Shown piece after piece: positions 15,356 through 25,537 of a stretch of 37,301 nt of DNA; position 1 is the first letter of the stretch; the number at the start of each line of letters is the position of its first letter. The translations under genes and the position numbers were made by a program. Source of the DNA: Hemicentrotus pulcherrimus. Its lineage: Eukaryota; Echinodermata; Echinoidea; Camarodonta; Strongylocentrotidae. The stretch lies in the NCBI GenBank assembly GCA_003118195.1, contig BEXV01000124.1, positions 329,292-366,592 of the forward strand, in the 5' to 3' direction. Below the pieces are notes generated by a model. That model had not been told where the DNA came from and ran no database searches. It saw only the letters and a list, made by a program, of their open reading frames with translations.

Positions 15356-18300
15356 TTACTGTTTCTTCTTCTTGCTTGCAGTGGAACCACTGTATGGAAA
15401 CATGCAATCGATGTCCCCAGTCAGCACTTCCGGTGGAAGATCCAGCCGCATCAATTTCCTCTGCATCTTCTCTTGATGGTTTCGTATCTTCTCTATCCGG
15501 TCGTTGATCTCAATCTCGTCCTCCGAGGAGTCCATGTCAAGGGATCGCATAGAGTTGCCTCCAAGGTCATAATCCTCGTCCCCAGAGTCCTCTGTTGCCA
15601 AGGTGCGGTCATCCAACGACTCCTCCAATTCCGAATCCAAGCCCAGCTTGTAGTCATCCTTGACGATATCAAAGGGTCCCAGATTTTGATCGTCACTGGT
15701 GGAGGGTGCATCTCCAGCCCCTTCAACATTAATGGCTTCTCCTCGAAGGTGACCTATGATGCCTGGTGAGAGGTGGTCAAAGTGACCTATGGCCTGAGTT
15801 AAAGTACTTGAGTGGGGTCGAGGTGGTGGGTTGAGTTTGATCCTCTTTGACGTAACCAAGTGAGATTTGGGTCTCCTGTAAAACAAAACAAAAACAAAAG
15901 ATGGTTACATAATTTGGTCATTTTCAATATTTCCACATAGTTCTTTGGAAAATACAAACTGTAACTGTTGTAATAATTTATTTAGCATACAGAAATCAAG
16001 TGTTGAATTTCCCTTCGCATACATGTATAGTTTATGTTTGAAGAATTTCCTTTAAATTTCCATGCTACAAAACAATAAATTACATTTGTGTAACCATTAA
16101 GAATTATAAAACATCCCAAGTTTGTTTTTTCCATTGATGCCAATTCAAAATAAATCCAACTAGCATTTTCAAAACTTTGATAGAATAGCATCGCCAGACT
16201 AAAAACCAAAAGTCTATAAATATGACAAAGATTTTGATCAATCTTTTTAAAGACGACGTATTTATCTATCACTCACCATCTTTGGGAGGTTTTGAACGGT
16301 GTCGACTGGATCGCCAGAGATGACTGAAACCCATCCATGTCCCCCTCGCTCTCCTTGTGATTTTGAATGCTGGGATGACTGGCAGGAAGACTAGCAGCCA
16401 ACTGACTCCGGCGGACACCCTAGGATAGGAGAAGCAATCAGGCAGGCCAGATTTAATGCCAATCAGTGATCCACTACCACTATAGGCTCATTTAGATGGG
16501 CTTTCTTAAAGCCCCACTGCACTACATATACCTATTTGCACCCTCTATATAGCAAACATTGCCTAATCTGTGACCATTGGTCCTCCATGGTCCCCTTTTT
16601 CTTATGTTAATTGAGAGCTGATTTGATGACATAACCACCTGACCAGTGGCCTTGCAGGGAGGTCTGATCCTTCCTGGCTAAAATTATTGCAGAGAGGCTT
16701 TAAATGTGTAAACAAAGAGCAACTGCATGCAACAAATGACCTATGCATTCACACTGAGCTCCATGTTATCAGATACAGAAACGTACAACACTTACCGGTA
16801 TGTCATTCAACAAAAACAATGTGGTTTGCAACCTTGTATCTGAACAAGATTTGATGGTTCTTAAAGTCTTGATGAAGACAAGAGTATTGATGAGTAAAGT
16901 GTTGTATAGTGAACAGAAACTGATTATTGATAGCTGGTATATTAAATAAAATGTTTAGAGGAAAATGTGTGTATATATGAACATAGAAACTATTGATCTT
17001 TATCAAGACAAGCAATAATTTGAAACTTATCCTTTCAATTCTCACATTAAAAAAAAATATTCCAGATTTTGAAACTATACAGAGAGGTAGTTGATGAAAA
17101 CTTTTTACAATGAAAATCACTAGTAAGAAGAAGAGGTGAAATTCACATTTGTCGCAAAATGAAAATTTTTGTTGAACAAAATTTACACCGCATTTGAAAA
17201 GAACCCAAACATTTTTTTCTTCACGATTTGTTGAATAAAAAAAATATTAAAAAATCAACCTTTAACACTGAATTATAGGGCTTATAGCACGAGAAAACAA
17301 AATGCAGAGCTTATGGTCTACTCTCCCCCAATCATATCACTATCTTTATTATCAATCTAAAGATGTCTCTGACCTGAAATCCTGAAGTGGTATATCTGTT
17401 ATTGAGATGCTCACTGACCTCGCTGACCTGCTGGGTCAACTTACGGAACGTATCCTAGAAACAAATAATAAAACAAACGATAACGTAATGAAGATAGCCT
17501 CTATGACATATCGTCTAGGTTACATCATACGATATCCAATGTAAACATTGATCTTCTCCTACACAAAATACATCACTTTTATCTGCTTGAATTTAAGATT
17601 TGCTTAACCAGTACCATGGTGGTCTTTGACCATATATGAAATTTATTTTTAAAAACATGAAGAAAAACATTATTTCAACAATTATATTACATTTTACCAA
17701 TTCAGATTCAGTTGTGATTGATGCACTTTTTGTCCTTATCTTTCTCTTTGTCCAAACATGTATCTATCTTGATAAATATATCGAGGGGTCAGTGACACAA
17801 AGACGTAACTCCATTTTGAGAAATAGTGGTTTATGTGTCACTAAGCACTTAAATTGGGCCTTAACATGTTAAGTCTGTTTCACTAGCCATTGACTTCAAT
17901 GGGGTGATGTGTGGAGTTAAGTCGTTTGTGTTTCCTGGAAAGCCCACATTTTTCTGAACATTTTGATATCAAATACTCATTTTGGCAAAAACTGGAGTTA
18001 CGTCTTTGTGTGAACCCTCGATATTGAAAAAAAAAATCAAGATATTGGAAGTCAATATGTTATCATAAAGTGAGACATCTAAATACAGCAATCTCCATAG
18101 AAGCCTTTCAAGAACAATAAAGATCCCCTTTAATATGAAGATGATGACTATCGGTCAAGTTTTAGAGCACCACAAATATTGCAATGGATCAAAAGTCGAG
18201 TGGAATTTCAGCTCTAAGGGCAAATACACAATGGACCATTGATAAACTACTTAACTGATAAGAGACCAGTTTGCATAAACTAATTACAAGGTACTTACTT

Positions 18301-19445
18301 GAGTTATTTTGTAGAGTGACAGATCATCTGCAAAAGAGAAGGGATTTTTTTAATTTTTAGAATCAGTTAATCACATATTTAAAGATAAGCTTGACTTCTG
18401 GTAATGATAGAAAATAAGTTCTCACAGAATCCAACAAAATGTACACTGAATGTTCATTAAGATTACTAATAAATGACATGTGCTGAACTATTTTGGTAGA
18501 AAATGCATAGGGGCTTAGTAGAGAGCAAGAAAGATAAGGAAATCAAGGTAAGTAGGCCTAGCTGACACCATGTTGAAGATGATTTCAAGCAAGTTTTTGT
18601 GAGTTTGTTTTTATTTTACTGGTTCAAACAATCAATCTACTGCAGGATAAACAATTCAGAATGAATTATAGCCATGTTCTCTAGACAGTATACAATTCCC
18701 ATACCAGAGCTCAAAATAAGCCCACAATGACTCACTACATCTGAAAGCATTTTACACAAAATATGTACATGTAGATTCAGGACTTACTCAGCCTTGAGTT
18801 TTGTCTTTATTAAACATATCAAGTTGTAATGAAACAAAATGTCAACAACAACATTTGTGTCAGTATTACATTTTTTATCCTTATCAATATTATTATTATT
18901 ATTATCAATTACCTTCATGATCATCAACTGTCTCTATATCATGTTTGAAAGAAGACCAGCTTCTCCACTGAAGCGTTCCCTGGAAGAAATCAACATAAAA
19001 ATGGTTTACTAGTTTAAAGCCCAAGTCCACTCCAAAAATAACTTACTTTCTATAGAACCAGAAAAATCAGACAAACCAATCCAAAAAAAATTGAGCAAAA
19101 TCTAATAACTAATAAGAAAGTTATGGATTTTTAATGACATGAACAACTTTGAAAATCACTACACAAATTGGTAACTCACTCATGATTGTGTGACGTATGG
19201 TCCTCACTATCTACTAATTATTTTCTTTATATTGATAATATAATTTCCTATTTTCACCCTTAAAATTTTATTTCTTCACACCAGCATCCAAGTTAGATTG
19301 TTAGTAATATTTTTATGTGTGGATGCACCAATAAAGAGTAATTTATGTCTAGTTAAATCATGAAAAATTGAATTTTTAATAAACTATTTAGATAAAAACC
19401 AATAATTATGAAATACAATATTCAGAAAATAGTTTTAATTCTTCN

Positions 19446-19477
<32 letters not shown>

Positions 19478-21231
19478 TTGTGAGGACATAACACCACAAA
19501 CTAATAACCATCTTGGCAAATTGTGTTGTGATTCTCATTGTTCCATAGTTTGACATACTTTTTCAAAAATGTATAACTTTCTTATTATCCGATTTTGCTC
19601 AAACTATTTTTGATTGGTTTGTCTGATTTTTCTGCTTTTATTGAAGTTAAGTTAATTTTTGAGAGGACTTGCCCTTTGATAAGTGAAAGACACAGATGGC
19701 ATTACATAGTAAATAATCAGGAATAGAGAAGATATTGCAGAGGCAGATTCTGGTAAAAATTTTACAGGTGTTCAGCTGGGACTTTGAAATTGGATGGTCT
19801 TTTAGGTTGTTCTTTATGGCCTGTAGCTCTTTAATTGCAATTAATGTATCAAATCTCATTTCTACATTGTATGTAACGCAATATGCATAATTCTAACAAT
19901 AAATTCAATCATAGATAATAGCAAAGAATGATGAAAATATATTGCAATGACAACTGACAATATGAATAAATGAGAGCAACAGATAAATGTAACTTTCCTA
20001 ATAATCTGGTACTAACTAAAATTCTTCAAAATCCAAAGATACTAAAAATACAGAGAGATAAGTGAAAATAAAAAGGGTTACTGGTAATGATGAAGAAAAA
20101 TAAGTAACGAACCTTGTCTAGACCCAGGTGAAGAGGTAAATCATTACCTCTGATGACTCCATCGCCTCTTCCCTTTGACTGACCCCACCCTTCCTTTGCC
20201 CCTCTCCCACTGATGCACAGTTCTTGGTTTCCATGGAGATTGTTCACACCTCTCCCTACCCCTCCCTGGTGATGGGGATGGGGCGGGGATCTTTGGTGGG
20301 CTTGGGTAGACTGCAACCGCTGATTGTTGACTGAAGTAGGGTGTTGATGTGTTGAGCGAGGGGACGTGGATCGCAGGCCATGAGATCTGGAAAATGATGC
20401 AAGAAAAACATTGTTTTAGTAAAAATGCAAGACACCCAGGACAAAGAAAATATTTAGTTTAATCATACAGTTTCTTTAATTTCAATAATGAAGATCTAGA
20501 CACCTAGATCTAGATCTATAAATGCAAAATTATAGAAGGGTAAAAAGGATTTTATTTTCAACCCTGATAAATAAAGTTTAAAATGTTTGAAAAACCTTGC
20601 CCCAACGAATAAGAGTAGATAGTTAGGTATTCTGAAAAATTCTGGCCCTTTTATGTTAAATATTTCTCACAAAAGTGTACAAGAGATATGTAAACGAAGA
20701 TATTTTTGGCATGATGAAATGCCTTTTACTTTTAGCAAGAGATAGGCCCATTTTCTTGAATATGTGAAGTTGTACATGTATCACGCACCAAGCTTCAGAT
20801 GGGAAAGACTTCTTAATTCAATAACAAAACCCTTACTTTTCAATGAGGGACATTAACTCAACTGAAATGGTAAAACTTATATTTAGTTGAACAATGGAAC
20901 TCATTTGTTTAAAAGTACTCAAATAGGTCTAGATCTAGGCCTAGCAGTTGACAAATTTATTTCATATTTCCTCAGAATTCATATGGACACCTAGCCTAGA
21001 TCTACTTATTTATGCAATTTGTGTTTGGGCAATTGTCGTACAAAGTAAAATAGCAGGTGAATGAAATACTTCGAATCAATCGCAACTTAATCATACAGAC
21101 ACTGAGACAGGGCCCAGAAATACTTGCCCACTAAACCCTTTCCGAGGGGGGTGGTTCGTGTTCGGTGCTGGCCAACTCTGTCCATAGACGGCTGTCAGAA
21201 GAGCAGTATTGCGGACATCAAGTTGAGCCAT
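14399..21231 (-). CDS. Unrecognised protein gene, seven coding exons plus open frame beyond an in-frame stop
   Basis: I do not recognise this protein. Coding exons, 5' to 3' on the minus strand: 21231-21128, 20386-20113, 18979-18913, 18327-18299, 17454-17374, 16419-16277, 15875-15356. Every junction keeps phase, and the sum is 1218 nt (405 aa plus stop). The start ATG has A at -3 and G at +4. The N-terminal half is polar and low complexity (Ser, His, Gln, Gly). A middle part (exons 4-5) looks helical (LYKITQDTFRKLTQQVSEVSE). An acidic stretch in exon 7 (DSELEESLDDRTLATEDSGD) is followed by a helix rich in R/K/Q/M and the end ASKKKKQ, then TAA. The same frame reopens for 318 residues to a TGA at 14399, with two C-x2-C-x4-C-x3-C motifs and a very basic tail. 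Intron 1 has a GC donor. The product looks like an intrinsically disordered, possibly cytoskeletal or ciliary protein, but that is inference only. Confidence 0.8.
15356..15875 (-). CDS. Unknown gene exon 7, up to the first in-frame stop
   Basis: The acceptor is GTTTTACAG at 15876-15884. After the split Trp it reads RPKSHLVTSKRIKLNPPPRP, an acidic region rich in D/E/S, then a helix with IEKIRNHQEKMQRKLMRLDL and the end MFPYSGSTASKKKKQ, then TAA (15358-15356). Ending here would give a 405-residue protein. Confidence 0.8.
15876..16276. other. Unknown gene intron 6
   Basis: 401-base AT-rich intron with good splice sites; nothing else seen. Confidence 0.8.
16277..16419 (-). CDS. Unknown gene exon 6 (143 nt)
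   Basis: The acceptor is TATCCTAG and the donor ATG|GTGAGT, phase 0 to 2. It encodes a Ser/Gln-rich polar segment beginning GVRRSQLAASLPASHPSIQN and ending TPFKTSQR plus a split Trp. Confidence 0.77.
16420..17373. other. Unknown gene intron 5
   Basis: Contains repeat A copy 3 near its 3' end on the minus strand; the rest is AT-rich and featureless. Confidence 0.8.
16506..16700 (+). repeat. Interspersed repeat A, copy 3
   Basis: Same orientation as 1121-1295 (CCCTCTATATAG, TGCCTAATC, CATTGGTC, TTATGTTAATTGAGAGCTGA, CTTGCAGGGAGGTCT), and inverted relative to 20-198. Confidence 0.8.
17374..17454 (-). CDS. Unknown gene exon 5 (81 nt)
   Basis: The acceptor is TTTCTAG and the donor CAG|GTCAGA. 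Its 27 codons read DTFRKLTQQVSEVSEHLNNR then YTTSGFQ, in phase 0 at both ends. The heptad-like spacing of Leu/Val suggests a short coiled-coil helix. Confidence 0.75.
17455..18298. other. Unknown gene intron 4
   Basis: Contains the foldback element at 17777-18026; otherwise AT-rich sequence. Confidence 0.8.
17777..18026. mobile_element. Foldback element with ACACAAAGACGTAACTCC ends
   Basis: ATATCGAGGGGTCAGTGACA then CAAAGACGTAACTCC on the left is mirrored by GGAGTTACGTCTTTGTG and TGAACCCTCGATAT on the right. Near-perfect arms of about 35 bases. Confidence 0.75.
18299..18327 (-). CDS. Unknown gene exon 4 (29-nt microexon)
   Basis: The acceptor is CTCTTTTGCAG and the donor CAA|GTAAGT, close to consensus. 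With the leftover base of exon 3 it encodes DDLSLYKITQ, phase 1 to 0. Both sites are strong and the frame works with both neighbours. Confidence 0.72.
18378..18720 (+). repeat. Interspersed repeat B, copy 2
   Basis: Same direction as 1362-1735; shares ATGATAGAAAATAA, GGAAATCAAGGT, CAATCAATCTACTGCAG and GCCATGTTCTCTAGACA. Lies in intron 3 of the unknown gene. Confidence 0.75.
18913..18979 (-). CDS. Unknown gene exon 3 (67 nt)
   Basis: The acceptor is TTCTTCCAG and the donor GAAG|GTAATT. It encodes GTLQWRSWSSFKHDIETVDD and HE, phase 0 to 1. It was found only by splice sites and phase fit, being too short to stand out as an ORF. Confidence 0.72.
18980..20112. other. Unknown gene intron 2
   Basis: Mostly occupied by the 665-base foldback element at 19016-19680, with a (TA)n run at 19446-19475 preceded by one N. 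The remainder is AT-rich and featureless. Confidence 0.8.
19016..19680. mobile_element. 665-base foldback element
   Basis: Left end AAAGCCCAAGTCCACTCCAA then AAATAACTTA; right end TTAATTTTTGAGAGGACTTG then CCCTTTGA, an inverted match. Further in, TCAGACAAACCAATC and AAGAAAGTTATG are mirrored by GATTGGTTTGTCTGA and ATAACTTTCTTA. The (TA)n microsatellite is close to the fold centre. Confidence 0.78.
20113..20386 (-). CDS. Unknown gene exon 2
   Basis: The acceptor is TTTTCCAG and the donor AAG|GTTCGT. It has 274 bases, phase 2 to 0. The product is low complexity and rich in Ser, His, Gln, Pro and Gly (HQRSPPHPHHQGGVGRGVNN). A second frame is also open over much of this exon but cannot be joined in phase to exon 3 without a stop. 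Confidence 0.75.
20387..21127. other. Unknown gene intron 1 (GC-AG)
   Basis: 741 bases from donor GCAAGT to acceptor CCAG. Contains several TAGATCTA-type palindromes (about 20490-20518, 20925-20945, 20990-21004) but no other feature. Confidence 0.7.
21128..21231 (-). CDS. Unknown gene exon 1 (start codon, GC donor)
   Basis: ATG at 21231-21229 in the context CACGATGG. It encodes MAQLDVRNTALLTAVYGQSW and a Pro/Asn-rich tail, and ends SER-GG in phase 2. The donor reads AGTGG|GCAAGT, a GC-AG intron. The two leftover bases plus the A of exon 2 make Gly, which keeps the frame of all later exons. Confidence 0.78.
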
Positions 21232-21670
21232 CGTGAATGACTCTCGTGAAAATTCGTCCAAACCAAATCAAATCATCATTTCAGCGATTTCAAGACCAAT
21301 TAAAGTCACAAGTATGTTACTCTGCCTCTGGTCTCTGCACCGTTTGTCTGCTTGCCATAAACAATGAATATATTTAGAAACATAGACCTAAGTCTATTGC
21401 GTATGATGCGTAGGCAGTGAGCCAATATCTTCCTCAAAAATTAAATTACAGTCACGTCGAGGGTCTATGCGAGATCGATATTCCAAGATATTGCAGCACT
21501 GATTGCTACACCTAACTACTGAGCACATCACAGCAGCAGGACCAGCCCGAGCTGCTTACGGGCAATTCATACGTCGACCGAGCGACAGCCTCTGCACCAG
21601 CAGTACACCTGTTGCGCCGTCACTACAGTAACTAGACGCTATCTCTGCCGGCGAATCCGATAGTTGCCAA
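21232..21670 (-). promoter_or_regulatory. Likely 5' UTR / promoter region of the unknown gene
   Basis: Upstream of the ATG the sequence becomes richer in C+G and CpG (about 21540-21660) than the surrounding AT-rich DNA, as expected near a transcription start. No TATA box is obvious and the start site cannot be fixed. Confidence 0.35.
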
Positions 21671-22250
21671 TCAGACACAATTTATGTACAAATTGTATAC
21701 TCCAAATGTATAATGTAGCTGTTTATTTCCAGTAAATTAAATGTTCAAATTTTAAAAGATTTTATTTGATTATAATAAGTTATTTTAAACAGATTTAAAC
21801 GCTTTTAAAGGAAATAAAATCAACTCAAATTGGCCATACTAAGACCTCCTTGTCGGTGTCAGTTTCTCACCGGTTTACCATCACAAAGGTTATGGGCGCA
21901 CCAGTCGTGTATTGGATTCGTGACATTGTTAAGGGGATGAGTTTACCGATATGACAAAAGGTTTCGGCCTTCACTGCTGCTCACTTGGCCCGGATTATTG
22001 GCTGTTGAGAAGAAGAAAGATATTGACATAGCCCATTGAGAGGCCGTGAATATTGGGAAAGGAATGGAGGAAGGTCTTTGACCAACAAAACAAAACTGAA
22101 CAAACTTTTAAAAAAGTGACGAGTACGTCTCTCTCAAGGAATTATTGATCATGATTGATTGTGGTGATGAAATTCGTTTATTTTTCTTGTCATGGTATAA
22201 CAAAGGACGATAATAGAGTCCAGTATGATGGTCTAAATTGACAGCTTTAA
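21671..22250. other. Intergenic sequence, no gene seen
   Basis: No coding exon, repeat or RNA gene that I can support. Confidence 0.55.
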
Positions 22251-22289
22251 CTACTTTTTGACACTTTAAATTAAAGTGTCCAAAAGTAG
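22251..22289. repeat. Short hairpin, 17-bp arms
   Basis: CTACTTTTTGACACTTT, a five-base loop, then AAAGTGTCCAAAAGTAG; one mismatch or G-U in the stem. Confidence 0.8.
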
Positions 22290-22586
22290 GGCTTATAGCT
22301 CATCCGAGATGGCAGTATTTCCCAACCCGAATATTTCTTGAGCTACCCGCAGCAAGAAATAAATTATGGCTAAAACGAATTTACTCAGAATTGATTTTTA
22401 ATTATTCGACTCGTTATGTTTCACCAAATAAATTGAACTGAAGAACTGAATTTGTAAAACCACTTAAACTGGAACAGTTATTAAATGTGAAGGTTAGATT
22501 TTCTTTTACTTCATTCGTGGCTTCTCTTCCAAGATAGTGCAAGACTGAGTGCATTCCCAGTGGAGAAAGAGGAATTAGAGGGGAAA
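22290..22586. other. Intergenic sequence between two hairpins
   Basis: Nothing recognised. Confidence 0.5.
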
Positions 22587-22636
22587 ATCTCAGTTTCCTT
22601 GTTCACAATCATGACTGTGAACAAGGAAACTGAGAT
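22587..22636. repeat. Perfect 21-bp hairpin with 8-base loop
   Basis: Arm 22587-22607 (core CTCAGTTTCCTTGTTCACA) and arm 22616-22636 are exact reverse complements; the loop is ATCATGAC. Flanking GAGG/CCTC can extend the pairing after an internal mismatch. Confidence 0.92.
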
Positions 22637-22925
22637 AATGCCTCTACAATATGATAACACTGGTCCGTTAAATTGATATACCTCTATAATTATTTTGTCT
22701 TTGCTCAAAATGTGAATGTCAATTTCAAGCATTTAGTAAATTTGCAGTATCAGTATATTATACAAACTGCTTTAAATCTGATAACGCGTATATAAGATGA
22801 ATTTGAATGCAGAGTATTTTAAGATGTTACTAATAATCTTGCATAATATTATCGATTTCATTCTTTTGACATTACAGACATTGTATGCCAAGCAATTCAA
22901 ATAGATGGTCCTGCATTTGGTAAAC

Positions 22926-23022
22926 CTTCTTCTTCTGATTCTGCTTCTCCTCCTCCTCCTTCTTCTCCTCCTTCTTCTTCCTCTTCCTCTTCCTCTTCCT
23001 CTTCCTCTCCTCTTCATCTTTT
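22926..23022. repeat. CTT/CCT-rich microsatellite
   Basis: Runs of TTC, CTC and CTTCCT; frames through it give only poly-Arg or poly-Ser. Confidence 0.9.
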
Positions 23023-23760
23023 TTCTGTTGAGTTCCCCAGCCCTTTAGCTGGAGAACTGTGAGAACCTGGGGATTCCCAGATAAGTGATGAGTGTTGTGC
23101 CAGATAAAGATTTACGAAAATATACAGATGGAATAGTATAGGGAGAGAATATCATTCAAATGCTTACAAATAAAAATAAGCCTTTCAAGATATCTTACCT
23201 CTAGCCACCTGAATCGATTTGAACTCAAGAGCATCGATTTGGTTACTCACATTGATTGTGAATATAATTGGAACACTACTTCAAACAATTCTGCGTGGTT
23301 ATCGCGGTTGATTGTTGGGGGCACTGCTAACTTTGTAAAGGATTTCAATGGATCGGGGAACAGAATTTAGAATTTGTCACAATATTGACTTCGTGAGAAT
23401 GATGGAGAGTACTGTAGTGATAATTGTATTATCTGGACTTATTTCCCAGCCTTAGCAAATATCTACTGAATTTTTAGACTCGTGTAAAAAGTGACAGCCA
23501 CATTCTTAATAAAGGAGAAAAAAAACATTCGGAATTTGATTACATTCTTTTCTCCCAGTTAATTGTGTTGGCAAATATTAAGATTTTGTTTACAAGCTGC
23601 AAATTTCTCTCTCTCCATTTTTAACGCCGATACTTCCTCTTCGATTCATCCGCACTATTATCGGATCCGCGCCATATAGTCAACATCATTTTCTTCTAGA
23701 TTTTGGTTTTTACATTTTTCTGTCTAATTTTAGACTGTCCCTTTCCTCGACATCCTTTAC
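23023..23760. other. Intergenic sequence, no gene seen
   Basis: No supported feature. Confidence 0.55.
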
Positions 23761-23814
23761 AATTTTATTGATTGTCATCCACGTTCTCCCCTACCCCCTC
23801 CCTTTATTACTCAT

Positions 23815-23991
23815 CCCCCTCTCTCTCTCTCTCTCTCCATCCCTTGATCTCTCTACCCCTCTCCTACCCCTCCCCTTTCCTCTCTCTCTCTCTCTCAGTC
23901 TGCTAATTCTCTCTCTGAACAATCCCAACTTTTCTCCCTCCATTCCCTATACCATCTGTCACACCATCTCCTACCCCTCCCCCTCCCCTTT

Positions 23992-24028
<37 letters not shown>

Positions 24029-24119
24029 GTCTGCTAATTCTCTCTCTGAACAATCCCAGTTTTTCTCCCTCCATTCCCTATACCATCTGTCACACCATCT
24101 CCTACCCCTCCCCCTCCCC

Positions 24120-24157
<38 letters not shown>

Positions 24158-24225
24158 GTCTGCTAATTCTCTTTTTGAACAATCCCAACTTTTCTCCCTC
24201 CATTCCCTTTACGATCTGGCACCTT
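23815..24225. repeat. CT-rich minisatellite, three units of about 130 bases
   Basis: Each unit is a (CT)n run followed by CAGTCTGCTAATTCTCT, AACAATCCCA, TTTTCTCCCTCCATTCCCT and CACCATCTCCTACCCCTCC. The CAGTCTG landmark occurs at 23896, 24027 and 24156, giving spacings of 131 and 129. Confidence 0.9.
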
Positions 24226-24741
24226 TCCCCCTCTTAAATCATGAGACATATCCCACCCTGCGAGGACTACACATTATAATTTACCACAAGTACGGACACT
24301 TATTGGAAATAGGAAAATTATTTATTACATTATACATATATGTCATCAATATCATACTGGAATAGGACAGTAGACACCAAAAAGATGCATAGTAAAGATC
24401 ACATCACCTACAGAAACAAAAATCAACAGAAATTTAGACACATTAGCAGTCCATTGACTTGGACATAACCGACTAGGAATGCCAGAAACTAAACACAGAT
24501 TCACAATTCGACAATTCCCTCGCCTGTTGCTAGGAAATCCAAAAACTAAATAGTTTACAACTAGGGGGTTCCTTTTATAGCTGTAGTGCTCTGATGAGTA
24601 ATAGTTCCTTAGATCATTAATTGAAAAAAATCACATTTGAAAGCTATTTAAACTTCAGTAATTTACTGAGAAAAAAAAATGATATACAAAAATACAAGTA
24701 CATTTGTAATGACTTGGTTGATTGGGTAAGGGATTGAATTA
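24226..24741. other. Intergenic sequence, no gene seen
   Basis: AT-rich; no supported feature. Confidence 0.55.
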
Positions 24742-25016
24742 CAATGGGTTATTTTCGTAATGTAACCAAATTTATGCATATGCCTTTGTGAGGTGCCTCG
24801 ATACAAATTATCTCATTCGCCTGTTGCAAATAGTCAGAATTCACATTGAATGTATTGGGTGTTGCTAGGTAAGACAAACATGACTTGCCCTACCTAACAG
24901 CACGTAATACATGCAATAATCAGCATTCAGACTATTGAAATACAATTATACGTAACAGGGGGAATAGCTCGTACCCAGGCACTACAGTATCTATTGGGTT
25001 ACATTACGAAAATGGC
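24742..25016. mobile_element. Foldback element with TTTTCGTAATGTAACC ends
   Basis: CAATGGGTTATTTTCGTAAT then GTAACC at the left; ATTGGGTTACATTACGAAAA at the right. Inner arms GTGTTGCTAGGTAAG / CTTGCCCTACCTAACAGCAC also pair. Confidence 0.72.
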
Positions 25017-25082
25017 CAACTTAATTCATCAATCTTCAATTTATTTAATCTGTGGCACCTTATAATCGTATCATCTGTTTGG

Positions 25083-25138
25083 AGCCAGACGGGCATTAAC
25101 TCGTATACTTCAACATATACTTAACACCCTTCTGGCTA
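25083..25138. mobile_element. 56-base element made of AGCCAGAAGGG inverted ends
   Basis: AGCCAGACGGGCATTAA and TTAACACCCTTCTGGCT pair at 15 of 17 positions around an interior of about 20 bases. The ends match those at 1111 and 1348, so this looks like an internally deleted relative. Confidence 0.6.
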
Positions 25139-25177
25139 TAAACAGACAATTTCGTTTGTTCACCAAATTAAACGTGT

Positions 25178-25537
25178 TAAAGATAAAGGAGAGTTCTGGT
25201 AAAGCCATTGCAATGTGAAGGAAAAGGCGTGGAATGGATCAGAAAAAGTTGATCATGTAGCATGTAAGTACTGGTGTGTACTGCAAGGTTCTGGAGTCAT
25301 CAAAATCATAATAAATTTGGCCCAGTCTTGGTAAAGTAACAAGCACTCTACACGGAAAAATGTATATGGTAAATGGTGTCAGGGCTACTACACCTGATTT
25401 CCTTATCTTCTATGGTCATTACTCAGCCAGTATACATTTTCTACCAAAACTGTTTGGCACATGACATTTATTTGTTATCATGAACATTTAGTGTAGGTTT
25501 CGTTTGATTCTATACCAGAACTCAATTTTATCTTTCA
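25178..25537. mobile_element. Foldback-type element with GATAAAxxxGAGTTCTGG ends, copy 1
   Basis: Left end TAAAGATAAAGGAGAGTTCT then GG; right end CCAGAACTCAATTTTATCTT inverted. The right half is an inverted copy of repeat B; the left half (GTACTGCAAGGTTCTGGAGT, GGCCCAGTCTTGGTAAAGT) is the inverse of part of 36720-36820. It appears to be a composite of modules shared by other elements in the window. Confidence 0.7.

Noticed and set aside
15149..15769. Plus-strand 206-codon open frame
   Set aside because: It is antisense to the unknown gene's last exon, whose frame is supported by seven in-phase junctions.
20113..20386. Second open frame in exon 2 of the unknown gene (Pro/Arg-rich)
   Set aside because: It would need a poorer donor in exon 1 and then hits a stop in exon 3; the chosen frame fits all exons.
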